Positions 8,998-17,262 of a DNA stretch of 64,000 bases are shown here, piece by piece. The DNA lies in IMG/VR virus record IMGVR_UViG_3300036770_006893, positions 160,358 through 224,357 of that record, one strand, 5' to 3'. A model generated the notes under the pieces. That model was not told the origin of the DNA and searched no databases. It was given only the letters and a program-made list of their open reading frames with translations. Numbering within the stretch: position 1 is the stretch's first letter; every line of letters starts with the position of its first letter. Made by a program: the position numbers and the translations under genes. Source of the DNA: a virus.

Positions 8998-11658
8998 TTA
9001 CGGAATTAAATTAGTACAAATCGATGGTAGAGTTATATACTGATATGGGCTGCAATCAACCCAAGAGGCATCTGCACGTTGCCAATCTGCAAAACTTACT
9101 TCGTGCTTAATATTAACGTAGTATAGGCCACAATGTAATTCATCTATGCAATTAATATGATTAATAGCTAAATATAATCGACCAGATGCTGCTGCTTTAA
9201 GAGACAGGTCGGATCCTATAAAGAAAGGCGATCCGTTTTCACCAATTTTGCCTATTAGTGATAGGGAAGGTAAGTGTTGAGCTTCTTGTAGTTTGCATGA
9301 AGTTAAATTGTTTGAGATACCATTAGGACCGGATTGTAGAGGAACGGGTGTTGTAACGGTGGATGGGGACAGAACAGACGATGGGTAGTACACGACTCCA
9401 GTAGCCCCAAACTCTAATTCTTCTTCATCTACTATGTCTATAAAAGTATCTTTCCACGAAGGGGTTCTGGCTCCAACATATATATCAATAGATTCTCTTT
9501 CTATAAGTCTGTATTCAACGTTGCAACAACAGCTTGGGTTTCTAAGCATATCTAGTATAAAAATACCTCCGCCATCAGCTAATTTGTCGGTTAGTGTAGC
9601 ATCACAAATTTCTATACTTGGACATTCACAAATAGCGTCTCTTGGGAAGGGCCCATTTTTAAGACTATCTATTAATGGACATACGGGTTGTTTGTTTGAC
9701 TGTGTGGCATATCGATAATATCTCGAATCAATGGGGTTATAGTACGCAGCCTTATACCACTCATTGTCTGTTGGTAAGAAATATTTTGCGTCGTTGTTTC
9801 GCTTAATTAAATGTATATTCCTTGGCGATACATCAGAAGGTATACTATAGGCGCCATCTTCTGTGTCTCCGAAATTATTGTGTAACCAATTACAGTATCT
9901 TATGGCGGTTAGCCAGGTAACAAAATTAACTGGTTTATGGTCCATATTTTGTTTTAGATAGTATTCATATCTATCTTTTAACGGATTGAATCTTCTGATA
10001 ATTCCTCCGTTATTATCATCTTCCATTTCTTGGTGATATAGTCGTAAGTGATCGGAAGATTGATCGAATGCTACAGAATTTAGAAATGCTATAAACTCAT
10101 AGTTAGTTACTTCATACTTATGGATTTTGTAGCTATATTTTACTCTTCCAAAACCAAGCGAACTAGATAGATTGCAAGGCTCGTTTACATCGGCGAAACA
10201 CTTGATATCTAATGGGTTATTATACGATGCTATTCTAAAACCAAATTGTGAAGACACCTGATCAAAATTATTGGAATACCGAGACGATAAGCTAAACGCA
10301 TCGATTTCCATTAAGCTACTAGCATAGGAACCGCCCCTAAGTACTTTATGTAAGGTATTATCTCCTGTTGATTCTGTCCACTCCCAAACATTTCCATTTT
10401 GATCAAAAGTACCATACCCACTCTGTCTACCATTAGTACCTACTGTTGTAACTATAAAAGCATAGTCTGTGGGGTCGCAGTCTATACATCCGGCAAAATT
10501 AATAGAAGATCTAACATCAGGAGATGGACTTGGAGTAGGAGAAACTATTGGACAGTCCGCCGTTGCGCAACCGCAGTTATCGTTTTTTACCACTACAATT
10601 TTAGAATCTTCTAGATGTGTTTCTAGATCAAGTACTCTAATTGATACAGTGGCGCTATCAGATGATTCTAGTCTAGTTAATAAAAGAGTAATGTCTTGAT
10701 TGCCATCGTATTTGGCAACAAATTCTATTTCACTAGGCACGATTTTTGTAATACTATCATAATCATTGGAAAATATGTTGACTTTGTATCTATGAGAAGA
10801 TATTAATGGTCCTATAGATGCCTGTATAATACAATCATTTAATGCTAAATTCGGAGTAATAGAAGGAGTAGGAGATGGGGCAGGGCAAGAGGTTTCGCTA
10901 GGGGTCGGTGTTGGCGTGGCTGTTCTAGTGGGTGTTGGTGTGGGCGTTCTTGTTGGTGTCTTAGTAGGTGTGGCGGTTTGTGTTGGGGTAACGGTCGGAG
11001 TACTAGTTGATGTGCGTGTGGGTGTGTTGCTAAGAGTTTGGGTTGGTGTGATAGTTATGCTAGATGTTGGGGTCAGGCTAGCAGTAAGGCTTACGGTGAT
11101 AGACGGAGTAGGGGTATGAGTCAAAGAAACCGAAGGGGTCGGAGTTTGTGTTGGAGTGGTGGAGGGTGTCGGGTTTGGGGTAGGCGTTACAGAAGCTGTT
11201 ACGCTAGGTGTCGGATTGGGGGTTGGTGTGCATGTTGGGGTTGGGGTGGCAGATACGCTTATACTTATACTAGGAGTCACCGAGACACTCGGGGTAACAG
11301 TAGGGGTGTTAGTTGGCGTTATCGTTGGTGTGGCGGTTGGTGAGGGTGGTGGAGGAATATCCTCAGAAGTTACTTGACCTATCCAGTTACCTGTGCGGGC
11401 ACTAACTACTAACCACCTACTACCATTCCATGCCCAATGACCATTATCGTTTGGAGAACTATAATTAGTTCTGGAATCATTTATGGGGGACCTAGGATCT
11501 ATAAAAGTTATTCGACGCCCTCTTTCGTACTCTATACTATGAAGCTTATTTATTGTAAGCGTATCAAAACGGATAGATCCAGGTGCGTTAGGCTCATAGA
11601 CTGGCCTATTAAAATATGATGTGACCGACCTAAAGCCTACTCGTCTATAAATTGCCAT
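8998..11658 (-). CDS. Tail fibre with Pro/Thr stalk, permuted SUMF1-like domain and LecA-like lectin domain
   Basis: 886 residues. A short N-terminal domain (1-95, with GHWAWNGSRWLV) probably attaches to the virion. It is followed by a long Pro/Thr stalk (about 104-267) and an Ig-like region (270-380). Next comes a SUMF1-like domain in permuted order: C-half at about 405-487 (GNVWEWTES, VLRGGSY, FGFRIASY), then N-half at about 505-660 (YEVTNYEF, KPVNFVTW, DNEWYKAAYY). The C-terminal 170 residues resemble the LecA/PA-IL galactophilic lectin fold (SLIGKIGENG, FFIGSD, SGRLYLAIN). It shares this architecture with the giant fibre downstream, so the two probably arose by duplication. Receptor binding is inferred. 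Confidence 0.85.
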   Translation of the reverse strand: MAIYRRVGFRSVTSYFNRPVYEPNAPGSIRFDTLTINKLHSIEYERGRRITFIDPRSPINDSRTNYSSPNDNGHWAWNGSRWLVVSARTGNWIGQVTSEDIPPPPSPTATPTITPTNTPTVTPSVSVTPSISISVSATPTPTCTPTPNPTPSVTASVTPTPNPTPSTTPTQTPTPSVSLTHTPTPSITVSLTASLTPTSSITITPTQTLSNTPTRTSTSTPTVTPTQTATPTKTPTRTPTPTPTRTATPTPTPSETSCPAPSPTPSITPNLALNDCIIQASIGPLISSHRYKVNIFSNDYDSITKIVPSEIEFVAKYDGNQDITLLLTRLESSDSATVSIRVLDLETHLEDSKIVVVKNDNCGCATADCPIVSPTPSPSPDVRSSINFAGCIDCDPTDYAFIVTTVGTNGRQSGYGTFDQNGNVWEWTESTGDNTLHKVLRGGSYASSLMEIDAFSLSSRYSNNFDQVSSQFGFRIASYNNPLDIKCFADVNEPCNLSSSLGFGRVKYSYKIHKYEVTNYEFIAFLNSVAFDQSSDHLRLYHQEMEDDNNGGIIRRFNPLKDRYEYYLKQNMDHKPVNFVTWLTAIRYCNWLHNNFGDTEDGAYSIPSDVSPRNIHLIKRNNDAKYFLPTDNEWYKAAYYNPIDSRYYRYATQSNKQPVCPLIDSLKNGPFPRDAICECPSIEICDATLTDKLADGGGIFILDMLRNPSCCCNVEYRLIERESIDIYVGARTPSWKDTFIDIVDEEELEFGATGVVYYPSSVLSPSTVTTPVPLQSGPNGISNNLTSCKLQEAQHLPSLSLIGKIGENGSPFFIGSDLSLKAAASGRLYLAINHINCIDELHCGLYYVNIKHEVSFADWQRADASWVDCSPYQYITLPSICTNLIP
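10860..11350 (-). repeat. Degenerate Pro/Thr-coding repeat (stalk of 886-residue fibre)
   Basis: About 490 nt of TPT/TPS/SVS-coding repeats on the minus strand, the longest of the four such stretches in the window. Plus-strand Val/Gly-rich frames here are shadows. Confidence 0.85.
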
Positions 11659-11659
11659 T

Positions 11660-11965
11660 TTATCTTTCTATTCTACTTTCTAGTGCCTCTAGCGTATGGC
11701 CTAAAGTAGCTATTTGTAATTTAAGCTCATTCATAACTTCTGTATTTCTTTGTAGAGCAGCAGCAAATGCTGCTTGGGTTTCTTTATTAACGGCTAGTCT
11801 TTCCATTATAAACTGACGATCTTGAACATATGGTGACTTTGTTTCTATCATATCGCATACTTCGCTTTTAGTAGCCATATTACGACCTATAGTAAACCAA
11901 AATCCTAACATAGTTAATATAATACCTATACTTGTTGTTGCAACGTATTGCCATACTTCTGTCAT
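11660..11965 (-). CDS. Small membrane-anchored coiled-coil protein (holin/XhlA-like?)
   Basis: 101 residues with one N-terminal membrane segment (about 9-27, TSIGIILTMLGFWFTIG). This is followed by an amphipathic helix with heptads (ALQRNTEVMNELKLQIATL) to the C-terminus. The layout resembles haemolysin XhlA-like or spanin/holin accessory proteins, but no family motif proves this. It sits immediately upstream of the fibre genes and just after a terminator, so it is the first gene of that transcription unit. The ribosome site is GGAGG-like (AACCTCC on the plus strand). Confidence 0.65.
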   Translation of the reverse strand: MTEVWQYVATTSIGIILTMLGFWFTIGRNMATKSEVCDMIETKSPYVQDRQFIMERLAVNKETQAAFAAALQRNTEVMNELKLQIATLGHTLEALESRIER

Positions 11966-11984
11966 TTTATTTAACCTCCATCAA

Positions 11985-12021
11985 TAAAAAAGCCAATGAT
12001 ACGAATAGCATCACTGGCTTA
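11985..12021 (-). terminator. Rho-independent terminator after the 168-residue gene
   Basis: On the minus strand, AAGCCAGTGAT and ATCATTGGCTT form an 11-bp stem (one G-T pair) with a 9-nt loop, followed by a run of six T. It lies between the stop at 12057 and the next start at 11965, isolating the upstream gene as its own unit. Confidence 0.85.
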
Positions 12022-12056
12022 AGGTAATAAGTATTTAACAACCTATTAAATATATA

Positions 12057-12563
12057 TCAATTGGTTTTGCTAGAATAGCTTGTAACAACTGGATAGTTTT
12101 TATTTCCAAGAGTATATGTTATAACACCAGGGGATTGTCTATTCGTTCTTGCGGCATTGTCTTGGCCAAAAGAATCCACAGAAGTTTGTGGCGCTACTGT
12201 CCATTCATGATCAAACTCATTCCAATAGCCAGCTCTAAAAGCTGTGGCGTATTTTGTTGTGGTAATGCTTTCAATTTTTAATGGCGAAGAAATTAATCCT
12301 GGCATACCAGCACCGCTTAGTAAGTAGTCGTTAGTTAGTCCACCAGCTAAAAACACCGTTATTCTTTTGGCTATTGGTTCGTTGTTGTCGTGTGGGAAAT
12401 TACCTAATATGGTATTTTTTGTGACATCTGATGTTTCGACAACTCTTGATCCAATGCTTTCAGGCACAAAACCATCTGGAACTGAAGCTAATAGTCTTGT
12501 TGCCGTAATGCGATGGGTTGCGCCGCCATTATTATTAATTTTGTTAACTGACAGAATTGCCAT
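12057..12563 (-). CDS. Putative abundant virion protein, unknown
   Basis: 168 residues from MAILSVNKINNNGG. This start is chosen because GGAG lies 6 nt upstream; the longer frame has no such site. The sequence is beta-rich with many Thr, Ser and Asn, and has no Cys or membrane segment. The gene stands alone with its own strong terminator, a layout common for highly expressed structural genes such as head decoration or tail-tube proteins. No family is recognised. Confidence 0.7.
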   Translation of the reverse strand: MAILSVNKINNNGGATHRITATRLLASVPDGFVPESIGSRVVETSDVTKNTILGNFPHDNNEPIAKRITVFLAGGLTNDYLLSGAGMPGLISSPLKIESITTTKYATAFRAGYWNEFDHEWTVAPQTSVDSFGQDNAARTNRQSPGVITYTLGNKNYPVVTSYSSKTN

Positions 12564-12662
12564 ATTAATCTCCATAACTTTTATGTTAATTGAGTAAACC
12601 ATCTCATATATGATACCCCAAAAAGACGAAATAACGCAAATTTTGTTTACTAGAGATTAGGC

Positions 12663-13310
12663 TTATATAAGGGTTAATGCATTTAAATTATTTATTCTAA
12701 AACCGTAGATATTTGAATGCAATATATTATTTACATGTTGTTGGCGGTAAATATTGCCATTACATATGGTTTTTATATTGGTTTTTGTTTGTAAAAATTT
12801 GCAAGCAATAATATTGTCATTTATATCGTCCAGCATCATTCCAGATGATGGTAAAATAGTATCAATATTTAGGTCTTTTAAAATTTGGCAAACTTTAGCT
12901 AGTACATCATGTCCATATCTTCTATATTCTAAGACATATCTGAGCTGAACATTATTTTTTGAACATATATCAAGATTTGTTTTTATATCTTCTCTTAATT
13001 TATCATATTTACGATTAGTTATTGCCTTAGTGGGTATCATAAGGTCTATAAAAGAAATTTTATTGGATTTAGCTAGATGCTCAACCGTATAATTTCTTGT
13101 TTTTTGGTCAGAGAGACCGTAGGGAAAATCTATAGGGCAGCCGAATTTAATGTCGCTATCTACAGAAAATAGTTCAGATCTAATATAGTTTATAGAGTAT
13201 GGTAGTAAGAATATATTTTGAAGACCATGCTTAATAGCTGTTTCGACATTAAATGTCGTTTCTGTCTCATTTATATCATAGTCATAGCAACAATATTCTA
13301 TATGTGTCAT
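12663..13310 (-). CDS. DeoC-like aldolase family protein (putative)
   Basis: 215 residues. The pattern of alternating strands and helices with IDLMIPTKAITNRKYDKLREDI, LRYVLEYRRYG, CQILKDLNIDTILPSSG and IKTICNGNI resembles the TIM-barrel deoxyribose-phosphate aldolase family, including a lysine-containing strand and a phosphate-binding-like SSG. Deoxyribose-phosphate aldolase would cleave deoxyribose-5-phosphate from nucleotide breakdown. The family is inferred from motif layout and the catalytic lysine cannot be fixed by eye. Its start overlaps the stop of the ClpP-like gene by 4 nt. Confidence 0.5.
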   Translation of the reverse strand: MTHIEYCCYDYDINETETTFNVETAIKHGLQNIFLLPYSINYIRSELFSVDSDIKFGCPIDFPYGLSDQKTRNYTVEHLAKSNKISFIDLMIPTKAITNRKYDKLREDIKTNLDICSKNNVQLRYVLEYRRYGHDVLAKVCQILKDLNIDTILPSSGMMLDDINDNIIACKFLQTKTNIKTICNGNIYRQQHVNNILHSNIYGFRINNLNALTLI

Positions 13311-14002
13311 ATTTTTTTACAGTAAGATTTGATGTAGTCTATATTTGGAAATTTTTTAGTACCAAGTACCCCATCAGCAAATCCGTAATTAACAGCTTCT
13401 TCTGCTGTTAGTATCCAATCTCTTTTTGTTGCCAATTGTGTAACGATATGTTTTTTTGCCATCATCTTTTTCCAATTTTTTTCTTTGCAAATCCTACTAT
13501 TCATACACCTTTCGGTAAAGATGTCGATCATCTTATCGCTCTCTTTTTCGCTCCACTGAACCATGCTAAGTGCCGCTTTGTGCTCGTTGTCAACACTTAT
13601 AGAACCATAATGGATTAAGAAGTTGGTGTTTGGAGTAAGTATCCTCAGGTCTGCTGCTTGTAGTAAAACACTACTACTTGATTCGACTTTTGCGTACGCT
13701 AGGATAGCTACCCTTGCTTTTGAATATTTTATTGCGTCAAAAATACCCAAACAATCTTGCCAATCTCCTCCAGGCAAGTGCATATGAACTAGTATCGGTT
13801 CTAGAGATAATAAATTAAGGTATCGTAAATTTTTTTCAAATATAACCGCGCTCTTGTAGTTTACTCCACCCTCCTCGTCACCGCCGTCTATAGAAGAGTG
13901 AAGGTAAATTTCTCTGTTTGGTATGTCTATATTATAAGAGTGAATATATCCTATATCATATTCTATGTCGGAATATTTTTTATTTTTATTCATCATCATC
14001 AT
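13307..14002 (-). CDS. ClpP-like serine protease (crotonase fold)
   Basis: 231 residues. ClpP/crotonase-type features: a strand PILVHMHLPGGDWQDCLGIFDAI matching the oxyanion-hole Gly-Gly region, a Ser-rich nucleophile helix (VESSSSVLLQAADLRI), the His motif NFLIHYGSIS, and a C-terminal WILTAEEAVNYGFADGV containing the likely Asp region. ClpP-fold enzymes serve as prohead proteases in some phages and as degradative proteases in others; no capsid genes are adjacent. Four consecutive Met codons leave the exact start open. It overlaps both neighbours. Confidence 0.8.
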   Translation of the reverse strand: MMMMNKNKKYSDIEYDIGYIHSYNIDIPNREIYLHSSIDGGDEEGGVNYKSAVIFEKNLRYLNLLSLEPILVHMHLPGGDWQDCLGIFDAIKYSKARVAILAYAKVESSSSVLLQAADLRILTPNTNFLIHYGSISVDNEHKAALSMVQWSEKESDKMIDIFTERCMNSRICKEKNWKKMMAKKHIVTQLATKRDWILTAEEAVNYGFADGVLGTKKFPNIDYIKSYCKKI

Positions 14003-14450
14003 TTTTATTTTCTAGAAAATTGTATATATTATTTTGAATAAGTAACATCGTGTCAGCATCATTGAATGCTTTTCCTATTGCTATTCTAAAGCGATATCTA
14101 GTAAAAATATCCAAGCACTCTACACCGTCTGTATTTTCTATGAGATCACATATTTTTGATGTTATATTAAAATTGGTATGACCCATCCAAAAATTAAAAA
14201 TTTTACCACTGGCAGTATTCTCGTTTATTGGTATGATTCCCATGGGCGTAGCTATAACTTTGATACCCTTAACAATTTTTGGTATATAGCTATTATTTTG
14301 TGGTGGCCATTCATAATCCTCACCAGGATACTCATCCTCTGGGTCAACATCAGATTGGTTGTCGTTTGTTTCGCGATAAATATCGTCGTCGATATCTTCG
14401 CCAAATGGATCAAACCATTTTTGCCATATAATAGTATTGTTTTGTTTCAT
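13986..14450 (-). CDS. Conserved-type phage protein, unknown
   Basis: 154 residues. A very acidic N-terminal half (DPEDEYPGEDYEW) precedes a compact domain (about 60-145) with IKVIATPMGIIPI and FNFWMGHTNFNI, ending in NDDDE. There is no known motif. It overlaps the ClpP-like gene by 17 nt, so the two are probably translationally coupled. Confidence 0.65.
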   Translation of the reverse strand: MKQNNTIIWQKWFDPFGEDIDDDIYRETNDNQSDVDPEDEYPGEDYEWPPQNNSYIPKIVKGIKVIATPMGIIPINENTASGKIFNFWMGHTNFNITSKICDLIENTDGVECLDIFTRYRFRIAIGKAFNDADTMLLIQNNIYNFLENKNDDDE

Positions 14451-14492
14451 ACTATGTATGATAATCGCTGGCGACCGTGGATCAATACGTAA

Positions 14493-14945
14493 TTATAGTC
14501 TAAAGACATTTAGTGGCCTAACCACTGGTAAATTTTTTGAAATATTTTTTGTTAAATCTTTTTCTAATTCATTTTCTAGTATTGGAAAAAAATATAGCAC
14601 ATTTTGTAAGAATAGTTTTTTATTTAGGTCTTTGGTGTCTTTCATCGTTTTTTCCACTAGATTTATGATTTGATCATGAACTAATCCGTTTGTTATATAG
14701 ACCAAAAAATTTGCATAGTTTTCTGCTTGATCCAGTAAAGCGTTTTGATCATTGTTGGTGTCAGAAATATCTGGAGTATTTACTAGCATTGAAATATAAT
14801 TATCTTCATATAACCCAAATATTACAGAGCCATTATCTGTGATATTTTTTTTTGTAGTGTTTTCAATATCGGGTTCGATTTTTTGAGAACTGTTTATTTT
14901 AAGCAATGTTAAAAACTTTTCGTATATTTTTAATAATATTTTCAT
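14493..14945 (-). CDS. Hypothetical protein
   Basis: 150 residues. A basic N-terminal helix (MKILLKIYEKFLTLLKI) is followed by a mostly helical, charged protein. No signal peptide or catalytic motif is visible. The start lies 47 nt inside the upstream gene; no better internal Met exists before residue 50. Confidence 0.6.
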   Translation of the reverse strand: MKILLKIYEKFLTLLKINSSQKIEPDIENTTKKNITDNGSVIFGLYEDNYISMLVNTPDISDTNNDQNALLDQAENYANFLVYITNGLVHDQIINLVEKTMKDTKDLNKKLFLQNVLYFFPILENELEKDLTKNISKNLPVVRPLNVFRL

Positions 14946-15255
14946 TATTTGTTTTATTTAGAGGAATAAAATAACCACTTGTATTAGTAACGCCAAATGG
15001 AACAATACAAAAATATGAGAGCATTAGTTTATTTTCATAATTGTCAATATCTAATGTAGTAAATTGATACATATCGCAAACTACGTCATTAAAAAATTTA
15101 GAGAACAGTTTTTTGATATTAAGCTCCATATCTTCATTAGTTGATATCGCTGCTGATGGTGGTGTTATCACATCTTCTGAAACAGACAATATCTCATAGA
15201 GCAGATTGGTCTTATTTCTTGTAAAAACATAAATACATACATTAGCTTCTATCAT
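14899..15255 (-). CDS. Hypothetical protein, possibly degenerate Nudix-like
   Basis: 118 residues. Its strand/helix pattern (VCIYVFTRNKTNLLYEILSV, then an acidic helix ELNIKKLFSKFF, then LSYFCIVPFGV) is reminiscent of a Nudix fold, but the Nudix-box glutamates are not in place. Function unassigned. It overlaps the sigma-factor gene by 14 nt. Confidence 0.55.
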   Translation of the reverse strand: MIEANVCIYVFTRNKTNLLYEILSVSEDVITPPSAAISTNEDMELNIKKLFSKFFNDVVCDMYQFTTLDIDNYENKLMLSYFCIVPFGVTNTSGYFIPLNKTNNENIIKNIRKVFNIA

Positions 15256-15826
15256 AGGATTTAATCAGCTCCAGTCCCCTTTTGATATTTTGTCTAACAG
15301 CTTCTCTAGACACATTGAAAACCTTACCAATTTCGGATAGCGTTTTGTCTTCGAAATAATACATATATATTTGTTTTCTTTGTTTTTCGGATATGATCGA
15401 GCTATTCAAGATAGAATCTAGAGCAAAACTTAAGTCTTCTGCGCTTTCGTTCTGAATAGCTATTTCTAATGGATCTTTTTGTTTTTTATCGACAATTAAA
15501 TGAGCATGGGTATTATCGTCATTAATATAATTATCTATGCTTAGGCATTTTTGCTTTTTATATTTTGATGTAATGTATGTTTGTATGGCCCATATAGCAC
15601 ATTGATTTCTGTATGAGTACAGCGTTTTCTGTTTACCAGAAGCACCGACCCTATCAGGATCAAACCTCCAGTCGGCATACATAATAGCCGTAGCAACATC
15701 CGATATAGCCTCTTCGCTTTTAAGCATCTCAGTAGACAAACCGTTATAAAATTTTGGTGCAAATTTTGCAATAGTTTTTTTAGCTAATGAAATATATGTG
15801 GATAGAGAATCTTTTACTTCTGGCAT
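15242..15826 (-). CDS. RNA polymerase sigma factor, sigma-70 type
   Basis: 194 residues. A region 2-like helix set (about 38-95, ISDVATAIMYADWRF, SYRNQCAIWAIQTYITSKYKK) is followed by a linker. Region 4 is a clear helix-turn-helix (about 145-190: QRKQIYMYYFEDKTLSEIGKVFNVSREAVRQNI, shown here as one stretch only to mark the fold). Region 1.1 is absent. It resembles group-4 and T4 gp55-type late sigma factors. It would direct host RNA polymerase to phage promoters, probably the late ones, because the fibre genes lack the sigma-70-like sites seen in the right half. A TTGACA element sits upstream at about 15876-15881, with a poor -10. Confidence 0.85.
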   Translation of the reverse strand: MPEVKDSLSTYISLAKKTIAKFAPKFYNGLSTEMLKSEEAISDVATAIMYADWRFDPDRVGASGKQKTLYSYRNQCAIWAIQTYITSKYKKQKCLSIDNYINDDNTHAHLIVDKKQKDPLEIAIQNESAEDLSFALDSILNSSIISEKQRKQIYMYYFEDKTLSEIGKVFNVSREAVRQNIKRGLELIKSYDRS

Positions 15827-15872
15827 TGTTAATTTAATCCTTATGTTGTGTCCTAATAAATTTATTGATACT

Positions 15873-16601
15873 TTACTTTGTCAATTTTTTCCACTGTTCT
15901 GGATCTGGCCTATCTTTATCCCCAGGTTTAGCTGGCTTATAATTTTTTCCTTCTCGTTCTTTTTTCTTACGAATATTTTCCCATAGGCCAGGAAGATTTT
16001 TTGCTGCCTCTGCTCCTTCTGTATCGGTTTCAGTTTCGCCGAACATTAGGAAATTATGAATTGTTAGCATATAGTCTTCTGTTACGGCGATTTTACCTTG
16101 TAGCCAGCTCTCTGTCAATCTTTCTTTTACGGAAGGGTTGGATAGTGCATCTACAATCGCTTGAGCGTGTTGAGCAATAGACTGTATGGAACCCATACTC
16201 ATTTGATAAAAGTCGTACTTGTATTCCATAAGTTCCATTTCTGGGCTTTCATCTTCCATGTCTTCTACTTGTGTAAAATCGCCATCTTCTGCTTTTGCTG
16301 TTTTAATACCAAGCTTATCTTTGGTCGCTTTCGGTAAAGCAGCAACAAATTCTGGACCTTTGCGCTTAGCCATGTTGTATAATTTTTTAATAAATACATC
16401 GTAACTCATTTGTCCCTTCATGCGACCAAAATTACTGATTGCATCAGGAACATCAGATGGAGAAACAATTGGGAAAGAACGAGTTTCGGGAAATAAAAAG
16501 TCACTATCTTTAAGATCACTTCTTTTTTTACCTTTATACGTTTTTTGTGCAGCTTCTATGGAGTCCTGAATATCAGATAGTATTTCAGTATATCTTTTCA
16601 T
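15873..16601 (-). CDS. Conserved phage/bacterial protein, DUF6582-like
   Basis: 242 residues. The block KRSDLKDSDFLFPETRSFPI, then ISNFGRMKGQMSYD, resembles the DUF6582-type motif found in phage and bacterial proteins. The middle is acidic and helical; the C-terminus is Lys/Pro-rich (KPAKPGDKDRPDPEQW). AAGGAAAT precedes the ATG by a good distance. Molecular role unknown; a virion or scaffold role is possible. Confidence 0.7.
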   Translation of the reverse strand: MKRYTEILSDIQDSIEAAQKTYKGKKRSDLKDSDFLFPETRSFPIVSPSDVPDAISNFGRMKGQMSYDVFIKKLYNMAKRKGPEFVAALPKATKDKLGIKTAKAEDGDFTQVEDMEDESPEMELMEYKYDFYQMSMGSIQSIAQHAQAIVDALSNPSVKERLTESWLQGKIAVTEDYMLTIHNFLMFGETETDTEGAEAAKNLPGLWENIRKKKEREGKNYKPAKPGDKDRPDPEQWKKLTK

Positions 16602-17250
16602 TGTAATATTTCCTTAGCTTTGGTTGTAAATGATTAAATAATGTTTTACTAAATATTAAAGAAGCTTTATTATCTGTGGGATAATGAACGCCTTGAATAA
16701 CTCTTGCTCTAGCCGTTTCTAATACAATATGGTCTAATTCTTTAGTATTAATCTGTTGAAATAGATGTTTAAGTATATTAGCAACTAAACTGCTATACAC
16801 CGTATGTCCAGAAGGATATGCTGCTGTATGATGAGTATCTGTTAATATAATGTCAATATCTACACCATAAATATCGGCCAATTGATTGGGTCTTGCTCTA
16901 TTCCAATAGCTTTTAGTATTTAGCAAAACAGGCTTAACTATGTCATAGAATAGGTCTATATAGTTTTGTGGATAGTTTAGCTTATATTTTTTAAGAAGTA
17001 AAATAAAGGGCTTGTCTAGGTCTTTATCAACACTATAAACTAAAGATACATCTTCTTTTGATCTGTTTTTTGTCGATTTAGAGATTAATATCAGCTCATC
17101 TCTGGTTTTATCGCTAGTGTTTTGTGGGGGAGGGTCTAGAATTTTTTTCCAGTCAAAATCAATAAGATTTGACATGGGTTTTTCTAGATATATAGTATCA
17201 TATCCAATAGAATTAATTTTATCTTTGGATAAAAAATATGGTAAATTCAT
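16585..17250 (-). CDS. PAP2-family acid phosphatase
   Basis: 221 residues. All three PAP2/haloperoxidase-superfamily signature motifs are present in order: KSYWNRARP (motif 1), AAYPSGHTVYS (motif 2) and ARARVIQGVHYPTD (motif 3 with catalytic His and Asp). The family dephosphorylates lipid phosphates or small phosphoesters. No clear signal peptide or membrane segments are seen, so a soluble, non-specific acid phosphatase is likelier than a membrane lipid phosphatase. Nucleotide salvage or envelope alteration are possible roles. It overlaps the next gene by 17 nt. Confidence 0.88.
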   Translation of the reverse strand: MNLPYFLSKDKINSIGYDTIYLEKPMSNLIDFDWKKILDPPPQNTSDKTRDELILISKSTKNRSKEDVSLVYSVDKDLDKPFILLLKKYKLNYPQNYIDLFYDIVKPVLLNTKSYWNRARPNQLADIYGVDIDIILTDTHHTAAYPSGHTVYSSLVANILKHLFQQINTKELDHIVLETARARVIQGVHYPTDNKASLIFSKTLFNHLQPKLRKYYNEKIY

Positions 17251-17262
17251 ATTATTGCTTTT

